Shown piece by piece: positions 28,031 through 36,898 of a stretch of DNA of 64,000 nucleotides; within the stretch, counting starts at the first letter, position 1; every line of letters begins with the position of its first letter. This DNA is from Paenarthrobacter sp. (lineage in GTDB: Bacteria > Actinomycetota > Actinomycetes > Actinomycetales > Micrococcaceae). The position numbers and the translations under genes were made by a program. The notes below the pieces were generated by a model. That model did not search any database, was not told the origin of the DNA, and saw only the letters and a program-made list of their open reading frames with translations. Where the stretch lies: positions 1-64,000 of the forward strand of contig JAPSHX010000017.1 in assembly GCA_031179305.1 (NCBI GenBank), in the 5' to 3' direction.

Positions 28031-28172
28031 ACAGACGGCGCACGTACCGCCACCTCCCACTTTGATCGCCTAATCCTGGCGACACACCATTAAGTCGGCG
28101 CGTCGAGACCACCCACGATTCAAAGTGGGTGGGTGCGGCCCATGGAGTCAGGGATCCTTCGCTTTAAGTGAA

Positions 28173-28206
28173 GAAAGGCATCAGTTGCTAAGAACTGATG
28201 CCTTTC
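28173..28206. terminator. Convergent terminator hairpin
   Basis: GAAAGGCATCAGTT and its exact complement form a 14-bp stem with a 6-base loop, followed by CGTCTG. It lies between the PKD gene (plus) and the DUF3817 gene (minus) and can serve both. Confidence 0.85.
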
Positions 28207-28218
28207 GTCTGCTGAAGC

Positions 28219-28680
28219 CTAGGAGAACCAGGTACCTGGAGGACCCATGAACAGCAGGAAGCTAAACACTGCGCCCACGGCCACGAGAGTCACCACAACA
28301 GCAAGAATCGGGTTCCGGAGAACCCAAGCTTGGGCTTTCTCGAAGCCTCCCTGAGGCTTCTCTCCCCCGGCAGCCAAGCGCCAATCACCGGCGAGGAGGC
28401 CGCGGCGGTCCAGCGACTTCTCCATGGGGATGGTGGCATAGGGAATCACTGCTGAAGCGATGGCCAGCAGGCCGGTGCGGGTTGTCCACTTCTGGTTGAT
28501 CCACGTGAACGCGGCCGTCGCGGCGTAGCAAAGGAACACGAACCCGTGGATGCCTCCGGCGATGCTCACACCAACGTCTGTGGTGCGCGTGACGTACTTA
28601 AGGAACAGCCCGATCAACAACAGCGTCCATGTCACGGCCTCGGCAAAAGCAACGGTACGGAACAAGGTGCGGGGCTGCAT
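28219..28680 (-). CDS. DUF3817 membrane protein
   Basis: 153-residue integral membrane protein. Helices cover about residues 8-28, 38-60, 68-88 and 122-146. The DUF3817 motif TVAFAEAVTWTLLLIGLFLKY and GGIHGFVFLCYAATAAFTW with a conserved His is clear. The segment between helices 3 and 4 is hydrophilic (DRRGLLAGDWRLAAGGEKPQGG). Function unknown; common in actinobacteria. Confidence 0.85.
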   Translation of the reverse strand: MQPRTLFRTVAFAEAVTWTLLLIGLFLKYVTRTTDVGVSIAGGIHGFVFLCYAATAAFTWINQKWTTRTGLLAIASAVIPYATIPMEKSLDRRGLLAGDWRLAAGGEKPQGGFEKAQAWVLRNPILAVVVTLVAVGAVFSFLLFMGPPGTWFS

Positions 28681-28764
28681 GGAAGTCCTCAGGTAGAAAA
28701 CGGGAGACGCACCCTATTTTACCGGCTGTAGAACTTCCCTTGCGTCAATCAGTGCAACCGTGAG

Positions 28765-29379
28765 TTACGGCAATGGGAGCGCCGCCCGATTACGGATCCG
28801 GGAGTCGCCGAACTCAATGGCCACGGTAGCGATCTCCATCGCCGGCTCATGCCTGGTCCGGGCTTTCCCGACCGCAATGTGGGGCAACCATCGGGGCGAT
28901 CTGTAACCAAGTGCGGGCGAGCTCAAGATGAAGTCGTCGATGTTGTCGAGGCCGAGGTCGTCAAGAAGTACGTGCAGCCCTTGCACCAAGAGTGCTTGGT
29001 AGTCGTGAACCTCCTGCGGCACGTCCACTTCGAGCCCCATAAGACGTCCACCGCCCAAGGGGATCAGTTTGTCCGACTTCCCCAGAAAACCCTGCAGTAC
29101 AGGCAACTCCGTCAACCAACTGGAGATCTCGGGGAGCACTTTCTCCGGGGGTGACAATCCCTTGGTCCATGCAACGATGTCCCTTCCCAGCTCGTCCAGA
29201 ATCCCAATATGCAGCAGCGTCATGTGCAAGCCTTGGGGCTTCCGCAGGGAGTCGACGAAGCGGTTCAGTCCCTCGTAGTCCGAAAGCCCTGCCCCGACGC
29301 GTACGACGGGCACCTCCACAGTGATGCGGGATCCATGAGGTTTGCTTCCAGGGGAGACAAGGTCCGTCATGGATGCCAT
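28765..29379 (-). CDS. Possible 2H phosphoesterase (LigT/2'-5' RNA ligase-like)
   Basis: 204 residues. The first motif GLHMTLLHIG (H52-x-T54) fits the HxT/S pair of 2H phosphoesterases. The second candidate, PHIAVGKA (H168-x-A170), lacks the hydroxyl residue, so activity is doubtful. Size and spacing of about 115 residues between motifs suit the family. Probably cytoplasmic. The call rests on motifs only; an unrelated fold cannot be excluded. Confidence 0.5.
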   Translation of the reverse strand: MASMTDLVSPGSKPHGSRITVEVPVVRVGAGLSDYEGLNRFVDSLRKPQGLHMTLLHIGILDELGRDIVAWTKGLSPPEKVLPEISSWLTELPVLQGFLGKSDKLIPLGGGRLMGLEVDVPQEVHDYQALLVQGLHVLLDDLGLDNIDDFILSSPALGYRSPRWLPHIAVGKARTRHEPAMEIATVAIEFGDSRIRNRAALPLP

Positions 29380-29448
29380 TATGCGCCGGAATTCAAGCCA
29401 GCGGCAGGCCGACGACGCAAGCTGAGTACCGCCGTCGTACGTTAAGCA

Positions 29449-29955
29449 CTACTTCTTGGAGCGGGCCTGAACCAGGTTGGCGAACGGAAGACGACCAAAG
29501 GCGGCAACAAAGTCAGCGTGGTAGGCGGCCTCGGCGGCGTTGACTTCGGAGGCGGGGAGTTCCTTCCATGCAACGATCAGGTCCAGGGCGTCGCGGAGTT
29601 GCCAGATGAGCCGGGCGTCCCAGACGACGGTGGGTCGTCCACGGCCGTAATCCATGAGCTCTTGGAGCTGCTTGCGTAACCCGCGGTTGCCTTGGCTCCC
29701 GGCGCTGGCTTTGCCGATGTACAACACGGAAGCATTCGGAATCCATTCGGACTCCAGCGCCTCACGTTTGAGGGAAGGGTCCTTCTTCTTGAACGTGCCG
29801 GCGGTGCTCTTCGTTAGGAACACCGGTTCAAAATCCGCGGGACGAAGGATTGCGAAGATGCCAGGTCCTTGGGGAATCCTCATGGGATCGAGTTCGTCGA
29901 GCGGTCGGAATCCGGTGAACCCGTCCTCAGTGAGTGACTTTTTGGTGAAGAGCAT
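29449..29955 (-). CDS. Hypothetical protein with GIY-YIG-like motifs
   Basis: 168 residues from the ATG at 29955; a TTG at 29970 would add five. GPGIFAI (about 30-36) and VLYIGKA (77-83) resemble the two strands of a GIY-YIG nuclease core, followed by RGLRKQLQELMDYGRGR with a possible catalytic Arg, and EAAYHADF late in the chain. The roughly 45-residue gap between GIF and YIG is longer than usual, so the match is tentative. Same strand as the 2H gene. Confidence 0.5.
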   Translation of the reverse strand: MLFTKKSLTEDGFTGFRPLDELDPMRIPQGPGIFAILRPADFEPVFLTKSTAGTFKKKDPSLKREALESEWIPNASVLYIGKASAGSQGNRGLRKQLQELMDYGRGRPTVVWDARLIWQLRDALDLIVAWKELPASEVNAAEAAYHADFVAAFGRLPFANLVQARSKK

Positions 29956-30169
29956 GGTCCATTGTGCCAAGGGAGCGCGTCACATTGGCGTCGTGCGCTG
30001 AAGGAAGTCTTCAGGATGTGAGTTGTAGCTTAAAGTGTTCTCGGCTGCTAAGCAGCCAAACCATCACTCTTAGCCATTCGCATAAATAGGGGGACTATTT
30101 GCGCACCCAAAACCGGCTGCCCCACAGCCACCACCCACTTCCGGCCTTCACCGAGGAAGGCTCAACATC

Positions 30170-31279
30170 GTGCGAAAGCTAATCATTGGAGCTGCGGCCG
30201 CAGTTGCGGTCGTAACCGGCTCGTTGGTTGCGGCCGCTGCCGCAAACGCAGACTCAGGGATTGTAGTCCGGGTAGTCGATGGTGACACCGTAATCGTGTC
30301 CATCAACAACATAGATCAGACCGTTCGCCTGCTGAACGTCAACACTCCGGAAACGAAGGATCCGAACAAGCCCACCGAATGCCTCGGTCCAGAAGCCAGC
30401 GACTACCTCAAGGAGGCCCTGCCCGCGGGCAGTAAGGTTCGGCTGGAGTTCGACGTCGAACGTCACGACAAATACGGCAGAACCTTGGCAGGGGTCTTCA
30501 ACGCCAGCAACCAGCTCGTCAACGCCGAGATCGCCCGCCGAGGGCTTGGCGTTCCCATGGTGGTCGGCGAAAACCGGAAGTTCCTTCCGCCTGTGGAAGC
30601 AGCGCACTCGGAAGCACGCTCTGCTCAAGACGGTCTCTTCTCGGAAGCAGTCGAGTGCACCCTTCCCGCCCAAGTGGCAGCAGCCTCGGACGCACTTGCG
30701 GCCGCTGAAAACACCACCCCGGCAACGACGTCAGCGGCCGCGGGTGCCACCGCTGCAGGGATTGCGGCAGCGCTCATCACGGCGAAGGCCGCGCGCGATC
30801 TCCTTTCCGTGGCCCGAGATACCGAGCAGTCGATCGTCTGGGCGGCCTACGAGTCAGCTGAGGCAACCTCAAAGCTGGCTGCCCTCTCAACCAGGATCAC
30901 TCGAGCGGAAAACACGCTGACCAAGGCCAAGGCTCAGCAAACGTCACTGGCGGCTGCGGAAAAGAAGGCCGAGGAGGAGCGTCTGGCCGCTGCCGCTCGG
31001 GCAGAAGCGGAGAGAAAGGCTGCTGAGGAAGCCGCTGCTGCTGCCAAGAAGGCCGCGGACGAAGCTGCAGCAGCAGCGCAGGCACGGGCTGCTGCTGCAG
31101 CTGCGGAGGCGGAACGGATCCGCAACATTCCGGCTCCAGTCGCGCCGCCGGTCCTACAGTATGTTCCGCCAGTTCAGCAGTACGTGCCGCCCGCACCCGC
31201 TGTTCCGGCGGATCCGGCACCGGGTTATACCGGCCCCCGATGCTACGCACCGGGCGGAAAGACCTGGCGCCCCTGCTGA
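30170..31279 (+). CDS. Secreted thermonuclease-family nuclease with coiled-coil tail
   Basis: 369 residues from GTG after GAGGAAGG. A signal peptide ends near ANA-DSG (residue 28). The staphylococcal-nuclease domain (about 29-160) keeps VVDGDTV, VRLLNVNTPET (catalytic Arg and Glu) and HDKYGRTLAG (second Arg). Then come an Ala-rich region with a charged coiled coil (EKKAEEERLAAAARAEAERKAAEEAAAAAKKAADE), a Pro/Val linker with repeated QYVPP, and a C-terminal GYTGPRCYAPGGKTWRPC motif with two Cys. The tail may bind the cell wall; that is inference. Confidence 0.87.
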   Translation: MRKLIIGAAAAVAVVTGSLVAAAAANADSGIVVRVVDGDTVIVSINNIDQTVRLLNVNTPETKDPNKPTECLGPEASDYLKEALPAGSKVRLEFDVERHDKYGRTLAGVFNASNQLVNAEIARRGLGVPMVVGENRKFLPPVEAAHSEARSAQDGLFSEAVECTLPAQVAAASDALAAAENTTPATTSAAAGATAAGIAAALITAKAARDLLSVARDTEQSIVWAAYESAEATSKLAALSTRITRAENTLTKAKAQQTSLAAAEKKAEEERLAAAARAEAERKAAEEAAAAAKKAADEAAAAAQARAAAAAAEAERIRNIPAPVAPPVLQYVPPVQQYVPPAPAVPADPAPGYTGPRCYAPGGKTWRPC

Positions 31280-31315
31280 TAGCTTCAAGCAAGCCCGGCC
31301 GGACCGAGATGCACT

Positions 31316-31383
31316 GTCGCCGTACGGCAACAAATGCTAGAGTCGGCGTACGACGACATTTCCGAAAGTCGCCGTACGCCGAC
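31316..31383. promoter_or_regulatory. Three 16-bp palindromes phased at 26 bp, hipB operators
   Basis: Boxes at 31316-31331 (GTCGCCGTACGGCAAC), 31342-31357 (GTCGGCGTACGACGAC) and 31368-31383 (GTCGCCGTACGCCGAC). Each is a near-perfect palindrome around CGTACG and successive starts are exactly 26 bp apart. The last ends 11 bases before the hipB ATG. The layout fits cooperative autoregulation by a HipB-type repressor. Confidence 0.8.
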
Positions 31384-31394
31384 AAGGAGTTGGA

Positions 31395-31619
31395 ATGCGC
31401 ACGGTACGAGAGGCCGGCCCACTGGTACGCGAGTTGCGTGAAGAGCAAGGCTGGACCCAGGCCGAACTTGCCCGCCGCGCGAACGTTTCACGAACCTTCG
31501 TGATCGACCTTGAGTCCGGGAAGCCAACTGTGGAGACCTCAAAATTCATGGACGTCTTCCAAGCTCTTGGCTACGAGCTAGCCATACGGGACAGCGTGAC
31601 AGGCAAAGTCCGATGGTAA
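31395..31619 (+). CDS. HipB-like XRE-family antitoxin/repressor
   Basis: 74-residue helix-turn-helix protein: LVRELREEQGWTQAELARRANVSRTFVIDLESGKPTVETSKFMDVFQALGYELAI. ATG after AAGGAG. In HipBA modules this protein binds the promoter and neutralises the HipA kinase. Its TGGTAA end overlaps an ATG of the former hipA, the usual coupling. With hipA broken it survives as an orphan repressor, intact from start to stop. Confidence 0.9.
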   Translation: MRTVREAGPLVRELREEQGWTQAELARRANVSRTFVIDLESGKPTVETSKFMDVFQALGYELAIRDSVTGKVRW

Positions 31620-31884
31620 GTACGTAAGTACCCGCGCCCTCGAGGTATTCATGGACAGGGCGCTTCGTCGCCGGGTTGAGCTGACGCCGTCAGGAAATCT
31701 GACATTCCGCTACGACCCGGAATACCAAGCAATCCCTGACGCCACGCCCTTGTCGCTGTCGATGCCGCTGGCCGCCGCTTCACACAAGAAACGCGCGGTC
31801 CTTCCCTTCCTGCAAGGTGAACGCCGCCGAGTCGCGCTACAAAGCGGCGCTCATGACGCGAAAATTCGGCTAAACAGGAACTGA
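31613..31884 (+). pseudogene. hipA remnant (N-terminal part only)
   Basis: The N-terminal HipA domain is recognisable (VELTPSGNLTFRYDPEYQAIPDATPLSLSMPL and RAVLPFLQG), then sequence diverges and stops at 31884 after about 80 residues; the kinase domain is gone. The start is also broken. The ATG at 31613 overlapping hipB reads into a stop, because GTAAGTAC is present twice in tandem (31616-31623, 31624-31631). Removing one copy restores ATG GTA AGT ACC CGC in frame with the rest. An internal ATG at 31651 exists without a clear site. Confidence 0.8.
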
Positions 31885-31964
31885 ACCCATCCACCGTGAC
31901 GCCAAACCGTGAAGCAAACCTTTCAGCGTTGACAGCCCCTTGTGACCCGTGCCATATTCAAAAC

Positions 31965-32684
31965 GTGAACCTGTCAGACAGCCGGACAGCCGGACAGCAA
32001 GGACCCCAGAGTGGGCATACGCCGATCTCACGCATTTCCGCTGCTGAAGCGGTCTTTGCGGCACTCAGGCGAGCCATCGAAGGCGGCCAGTTCGATATCG
32101 GAACCAAGCTGAGCTCGGAAGCGACGCTGGCCGGCCAGTACGGCGTCAGCCGCTCCGTCATCAGGGAAGCGTTGAGGTCCTGCAACACCTTGGGCCTCAC
32201 CACTACCAAAACCGGCAAGGGCACATTCGTTGTGGCCAACAAGGTTGCTAATGACCTTACCTTGGGTCAGTACAGTGCACGCGATCTCAACGAGGCACGT
32301 CCGCACATCGAGATCCCCGCAGCGGGCCTCGCCGCCCAACGTAGGACGGACGATGAGTTGGAGCACCTCAAGGAAATCGTCCAAGAGATGCTTACGGAGA
32401 ACGATCCCGAAGCCTGGGTGAACCTCGACGCCAGCTTCCACTCAGCCGTGGCCCGTGCCAGCGGAAACCGGGTGTTTGCCAGCGTCGTCTCCGATATACG
32501 TGAAGCCCTGGCCCACCAGTCCGAAACCTTGAACCTCGTGGCAGACCGGCAACACCGCTCTGACGAGGAACACGTCGCCGTACTCAACGCAATCGAAGTC
32601 GGCGACTCCGAAGCCGCAAGCAAAGCGATGGCCGCTCACCTGCAGGCCGTCAGCGTGGCGCTGGACACGATCCTCAGCAAATGA
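31965..32684 (+). CDS. FadR/GntR-family regulator of asparagine operon
   Basis: About 239 residues from the GTG at 31965; the frame is open from 31896. N-terminal winged helix AAEAVFAALRRAIEGGQFDIGTKLSSEATLAGQYGVSRSVIREALRSCNTLGLTTTKTGKGTFV, then an all-helical FCD domain with His/Asp metal-ligand candidates (FHSAVARASGN, ADRQHRSDEEH). First gene of a four-gene cluster with asparaginase, aspartase and permease; it likely senses an amino acid of that pathway. Confidence 0.88.
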   Translation: MNLSDSRTAGQQGPQSGHTPISRISAAEAVFAALRRAIEGGQFDIGTKLSSEATLAGQYGVSRSVIREALRSCNTLGLTTTKTGKGTFVVANKVANDLTLGQYSARDLNEARPHIEIPAAGLAAQRRTDDELEHLKEIVQEMLTENDPEAWVNLDASFHSAVARASGNRVFASVVSDIREALAHQSETLNLVADRQHRSDEEHVAVLNAIEVGDSEAASKAMAAHLQAVSVALDTILSK

Positions 32685-32707
32685 CACCCCCAAAGGACAC
32701 TGCCACC

Positions 32708-33769
32708 ATGCCCGTCCCCGCAGCGCCGGCCCACAACGCCGCGCCCGAAAACGCCGTGCCCGAAAACGCCGCGCCTGCACACGCAGCGCCCCAACAAGCT
32801 CGACACATCAAAGCACCGAACCACGTCCCGCTCGTAGAGGTAACCCGCGACGGCCTGGTCGAAAGCATCCATTACGGCTCGCTGATCGCGGTCAGCGCAG
32901 ATGGCGGCACCGCAATCCAAGCCGGCGAACCGGACGCCCCCATATACCCACGCTCGAGCCTGAAGCCGCTGCAGGCTGTTGCCCTGCTCAAGGCCGGTTT
33001 GGACATCCCCGAGGACCTCCTCGCGTTGACCGCTGCCAGTCACTCCGGTGCGCAGATGCACCGTGACGGCGCCCAGGAAATCCTCAGGCTGCATCACCTG
33101 ACGGATAAAGCCCTGGGTAATAGCACGGACCTCCCTTACGGCGTCGCTGAGCGTGAAGAGTGGCTCCGCCAAGGCAACGGCCCCACCCAAATTGCACAGA
33201 ATTGCTCCGGCAAGCACGCTTCCATGACCGCCGTCTGCGTCATCAACGACTGGCCTGTGGAGGGGTACTTGCACCCCGAGCACCCGCTGCAGGTCCTGGT
33301 CCGCGACACCATCACGGATCTGACCGGTGAAGAAGCTGCGGCGGTCAGTACTGACGGCTGCGGCACTCCGCTGTTCGCTCACTCCCTTCGTGGCATGGCC
33401 CGCGCTTACGGCCGCCTCGCCGCTGCCGACGAAAGCACCGACGAAGGCAAGGTTGCCCACGCCATGCGCCGCTACCCGCAGATGGTTGCCGGCGAAGGCC
33501 GCGATGTCACCGCCCTCATGCGGGCAATCCCCGGACTCCTCGCGAAGGACGGCTTCGAGGGACTCCAGCTTGTCGGACTCCCGAACGGCACCGGCATGGC
33601 GGTGAAGATTTCCGACGGCGGCGATCGCGCCCGCATGCCCGTCACGGTTGAGGTTCTCCGCCAGTTGGGCGTCGACGGCGGCAGTTTGGACACGCTTCAG
33701 AGCCCACCTGTGCTGGGCGGCGGCCTTCCGGTCGGCGAGATCCGCGCAACCAAAATTTTCAGCAACTAA
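32708..33769 (+). CDS. L-asparaginase, Rhizobium-type (class 3)
   Basis: 353 residues from the ATG at 32708, which has AAAGGA upstream; an earlier ATG (32681) overlaps the regulator stop but has no site. This is the R. etli ReAII-like family, not the common bacterial one. SxxK motif PRSSLKPLQA; NCSGKHASM and STDGCGTP supply the Cys-Lys-Cys metal triad (about residues 166, 169 and 218, spaced as in ReAII). It hydrolyses asparagine to aspartate and ammonia. The first 40 residues are an Ala/Pro-rich extension with an internal PENA repeat. Confidence 0.92.
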   Translation: MPVPAAPAHNAAPENAVPENAAPAHAAPQQARHIKAPNHVPLVEVTRDGLVESIHYGSLIAVSADGGTAIQAGEPDAPIYPRSSLKPLQAVALLKAGLDIPEDLLALTAASHSGAQMHRDGAQEILRLHHLTDKALGNSTDLPYGVAEREEWLRQGNGPTQIAQNCSGKHASMTAVCVINDWPVEGYLHPEHPLQVLVRDTITDLTGEEAAAVSTDGCGTPLFAHSLRGMARAYGRLAAADESTDEGKVAHAMRRYPQMVAGEGRDVTALMRAIPGLLAKDGFEGLQLVGLPNGTGMAVKISDGGDRARMPVTVEVLRQLGVDGGSLDTLQSPPVLGGGLPVGEIRATKIFSN

Positions 33770-33782
33770 ACCAAGGACAGCT

Positions 33783-35216
33783 ATGACCACCGTCGATCAG
33801 GCGATCCCCCTCCGTTCCGAACACGACCTTCTGGGCGACCGTAATGTACCCGCAGATGCCTACTGGGGCGTTCACACCCTCCGCGCAATAGAGAACTTCC
33901 CCATCACAGGGCAGCCCCTCTCTACCAATAAGCACCTCGTCAGGGGCCTGGCTGCAGTGAAGCAGGCCGCGGCCCGCACTAACCACGAGCTTGGCCTCCT
34001 GGACGCCGAAAAGGCGGGTGCCATCGAGCAGGCTTGCCAGGACATCATGGACGGCATGCTCCAGGATCAGTTCATGGTGGACGTCATCCAGGGCGGCGCG
34101 GGAACCAGTTCCAACATGAACGCCAACGAGGTCATCGCCAACCGTGCGCTGGAGATCCTGGGTCACCCTAAGGGCGACTACTCCAAGCTGCACCCGAACG
34201 ACCACGTGAACCTGAGCCAGTCCACCAACGACGTCTACCCGACCGCGGTGAACCTCGCCACGATCTTCTCCGTGAAAGAGCTCCTGGAAGCCCTCGAGGA
34301 ACTCGAGCTGGCCTTCGCCGAGAAGGGCCGGGAGTTCCGGACTGTGGTGAAGATGGGACGCACGCAGCTCCAGGATGCCGTTCCCATGACCCTCGGCCAG
34401 GAGTTCGGCGGTTACGCCGTGACAATCGGTGAGGACCGGGCGCGCTTGGACGAGTCCCACATGCTGATCCACGAGATCAACCTTGGAGCCACGGCAATCG
34501 GCACAGGTTTGAACGCTCCGGCCGGCTATGCTGAGGCCGCTTGCCGCCATCTGGCCGAAATCACAGGCCTTCCCCTTCTGACCGCTGCTGACCTCATTGA
34601 GGCCACGCAGGACGTAGGAGCCTTCGTTCACTTGTCCGGCGTGCTGAAGCGCGTGGCAGTGAAGCTCTCCAAGATTTGTAACGACCTCCGCTTGCTGTCC
34701 TCCGGGCCGCGGGCGGGTTTGGGCGAGATCAACCTTCCGGCCGTACAGTCCGGTTCGTCGATCATGCCTGGCAAGATCAATCCGGTGATCCCGGAGGTGG
34801 TCAGCCAAGTGGCGTACGAGGTCATCGGCAACGATGTCACCGTCACCATGGCTGCGGAGGCAGGTCAGCTTCAGCTGAATGCTTTCGAGCCGATCATTGT
34901 GCACAGCCTGCACAAGAGCATCTCCCACCTGGAGGCAGCGTGCCGCACCCTGACAGCACGCTGCGTCCGGGGGATCACAGCTAACACCGAACGGCTACGG
35001 CTTACCGTTGAGCAGTCGATCGGTCTTGTCACTGCATTGAACCCCCATATCGGTTACGCCTCCGCCACCGCTATTGCCCAGGAGGCGCTGGTAACGGGTA
35101 AGGGCGTTGCGGAACTCGTGTTGGAGCACGGTCTCCTGACCGCCACCCAGCTCGAGGAACTGCTCAGCCCGGAACGTCTGGCAAACCTGAGCAAGCAGGC
35201 CGAACCCGGCCTCTAA
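33783..35216 (+). CDS. aspA: Aspartate ammonia-lyase
   Basis: 477-residue fumarase/aspartase superfamily enzyme that turns aspartate into fumarate and ammonia. Signature GSSIMPGKINP at 324-334; further blocks GGAGTSSNMNANEVIANRALE and HPNDHVNLSQSTNDVYPTA. The family's fumarases are similar, but the link to asparaginase 13 bases upstream and an amino-acid permease downstream favours aspartase. ATG after AAGGACAG. The open frame before it is only the antisense or out-of-frame part of the asparaginase gene. Confidence 0.93.
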   Translation: MTTVDQAIPLRSEHDLLGDRNVPADAYWGVHTLRAIENFPITGQPLSTNKHLVRGLAAVKQAAARTNHELGLLDAEKAGAIEQACQDIMDGMLQDQFMVDVIQGGAGTSSNMNANEVIANRALEILGHPKGDYSKLHPNDHVNLSQSTNDVYPTAVNLATIFSVKELLEALEELELAFAEKGREFRTVVKMGRTQLQDAVPMTLGQEFGGYAVTIGEDRARLDESHMLIHEINLGATAIGTGLNAPAGYAEAACRHLAEITGLPLLTAADLIEATQDVGAFVHLSGVLKRVAVKLSKICNDLRLLSSGPRAGLGEINLPAVQSGSSIMPGKINPVIPEVVSQVAYEVIGNDVTVTMAAEAGQLQLNAFEPIIVHSLHKSISHLEAACRTLTARCVRGITANTERLRLTVEQSIGLVTALNPHIGYASATAIAQEALVTGKGVAELVLEHGLLTATQLEELLSPERLANLSKQAEPGL

Positions 35217-35365
35217 GCCCTGCCTGGCAGCCAGCCATCTGAACTGGGCTGCCAACAGCACGTCCCGCCCATGAGGCATACCCCCACGAGGCTTTGTTCT
35301 GCGTGCCCGGATCCCCGACCGGACGTGCCCAGGACACCTCCAACAGGACACCCCTAAGGATTCCA

Positions 35366-36874
35366 ATGACCAATCCCATCACGGACCACACGGTCCCGGC
35401 CCAAGCGCACGCCAGCGAGAAAGCCCTCCACAAAGAGGACTCCGGGTACCACAAGGATCTCAAGCCCCGCCAGATCCAGATGATCGCGATCGGCGGCGCA
35501 ATCGGCACCGGCCTGTTTCTGGGCGCCGGCGGCCGGCTCAACGCTGCCGGCCCGTCGCTCGTTATCGCCTACGCGGTTTGTGGCTTCTTCGCTTTCCTGA
35601 TCCTCCGCGCACTCGGTGAACTCGTTCTCCACCGCCCGTCGTCGGGATCCTTCGTCTCCTATGCCCGTGAGTTCTACGGCGAAAAGGCGGCCTTCGTCTC
35701 CGGCTGGTTCTACTGGATCAACTGGGCCACCACCACCATCGTGGACATCACCGCAGCGGCGCTCTACATGGAGTTCTTCGGCAAATACGTCGCCTGGATA
35801 GGTGCCGTTCCGCAGTGGGCGTGGGCGCTCATTGCACTGGTTGTAGTGCTCTGCCTCAACCTGGTCTCTGTGAAGGTCTTCGGTGAAATGGAGTTCTGGT
35901 TCGCGCTGATCAAGGTGGCAGCACTGGTGGCCTTCCTCCTGGTGGGCACCTACTTCGTCATCTTCGGCACTCCGGTGGATGGCCAGGAAGTCGGCTTCAG
36001 CCTCATCGCAGACAACGGCGGAGTCTTCCCCAACGGGGTCCTGCCCATGATCATCCTCATGCAGGGTGTGCTGTTCGCCTACGCGTCGATTGAGCTGGTG
36101 GGTACCGCCGCCGGTGAAACTGCAAACCCCGAGAAGATCATGCCCAAGGCCATCAACTCCGTGGTCATCCGCATCGCCCTCTTCTACGTTGGCTCCGTGA
36201 TTCTGCTGGCTCTCCTGCTTCCGTACACCTCTTACGAGAAGGGCGTCAGCCCGTTCGTGACATTCTTCGGTTCCATCGGCGTGGAGGGCGTGGACGTCAT
36301 CATGAACCTCGTTGTGCTCACCGCAGCACTGTCTTCGTTGAACGCAGGGCTCTACTCCACAGGCCGCATCCTCCGCTCCATGTCGGTGGCCGGTTCTGCC
36401 CCGAAGTTCGCCCAGCGCATGAACAAGGCCGGCGTCCCTTACGGTGGCATTGCGATCACCGCCGGCGTTTCCCTGCTGGGTGTCCCGCTGAACTACCTCG
36501 TTCCGTCCGACGCTTTCGAGATCGTCCTGAATGTCGCTTCCGTGGGCATCATCGTCACTTGGGCCACCATCGTCCTGTGCCAGATGCAGCTCAAGCGCTG
36601 GGCCGACAAGGGATGGCTGAAGCGCCCGTCCTTCCGGATGTTCGGCGCCCCCTACACGGGATGGTTGTCCTTGATCTTCCTGGCGGCCGTGCTGATCATG
36701 GTGTTCATCGAGTCCCCGTTGACCATGCTGGTCACCGCGATTGCCTGCGGACTCATGGTCTGGGGATGGTTCCTGTGCCGCAAGCAAATCCACGAGCTAG
36801 CCGCCACCCGAGACGGCTACACCGGCAGCGAGCCGGTGCTGGCCAACCGTCCGCTCCCCGGCGGCGACAAGTAA
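35366..36874 (+). CDS. Amino acid permease, probable L-asparagine permease (AnsP-like)
   Basis: 502-residue APC-family transporter with 12 predicted helices. The family start [34 protein letters not shown] is typical of the AAT group (AnsP, GabP, CycA relatives). ATG after AAGGA. It closes the asparagine operon; import of asparagine is inferred from the asparaginase and aspartase genes before it. A 149-base gap separates it from aspA. Confidence 0.9.
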   Translation: MTNPITDHTVPAQAHASEKALHKEDSGYHKDLKPRQIQMIAIGGAIGTGLFLGAGGRLNAAGPSLVIAYAVCGFFAFLILRALGELVLHRPSSGSFVSYAREFYGEKAAFVSGWFYWINWATTTIVDITAAALYMEFFGKYVAWIGAVPQWAWALIALVVVLCLNLVSVKVFGEMEFWFALIKVAALVAFLLVGTYFVIFGTPVDGQEVGFSLIADNGGVFPNGVLPMIILMQGVLFAYASIELVGTAAGETANPEKIMPKAINSVVIRIALFYVGSVILLALLLPYTSYEKGVSPFVTFFGSIGVEGVDVIMNLVVLTAALSSLNAGLYSTGRILRSMSVAGSAPKFAQRMNKAGVPYGGIAITAGVSLLGVPLNYLVPSDAFEIVLNVASVGIIVTWATIVLCQMQLKRWADKGWLKRPSFRMFGAPYTGWLSLIFLAAVLIMVFIESPLTMLVTAIACGLMVWGWFLCRKQIHELAATRDGYTGSEPVLANRPLPGGDK

Positions 36875-36898
36875 GCGATAAGTAACAACCGCTAAATC

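Noticed and set aside
30084-30100. Inverted repeat AAATAG/CTATTT before the secreted nuclease
   Set aside because: Only six-base arms around a short spacer; too weak to call an operator without further copies.
30960-31120. Low-complexity GCN repeats that could look like a microsatellite
   Set aside because: They encode the Ala-rich coiled coil of the nuclease with mixed codons, so they are protein-driven and not a DNA repeat.
31613-31884. HipS-type small toxin of a HipBST three-gene module
   Set aside because: HipBST needs a HipT kinase gene next in line; here an unrelated FadR-type regulator follows and the hipA start is broken.
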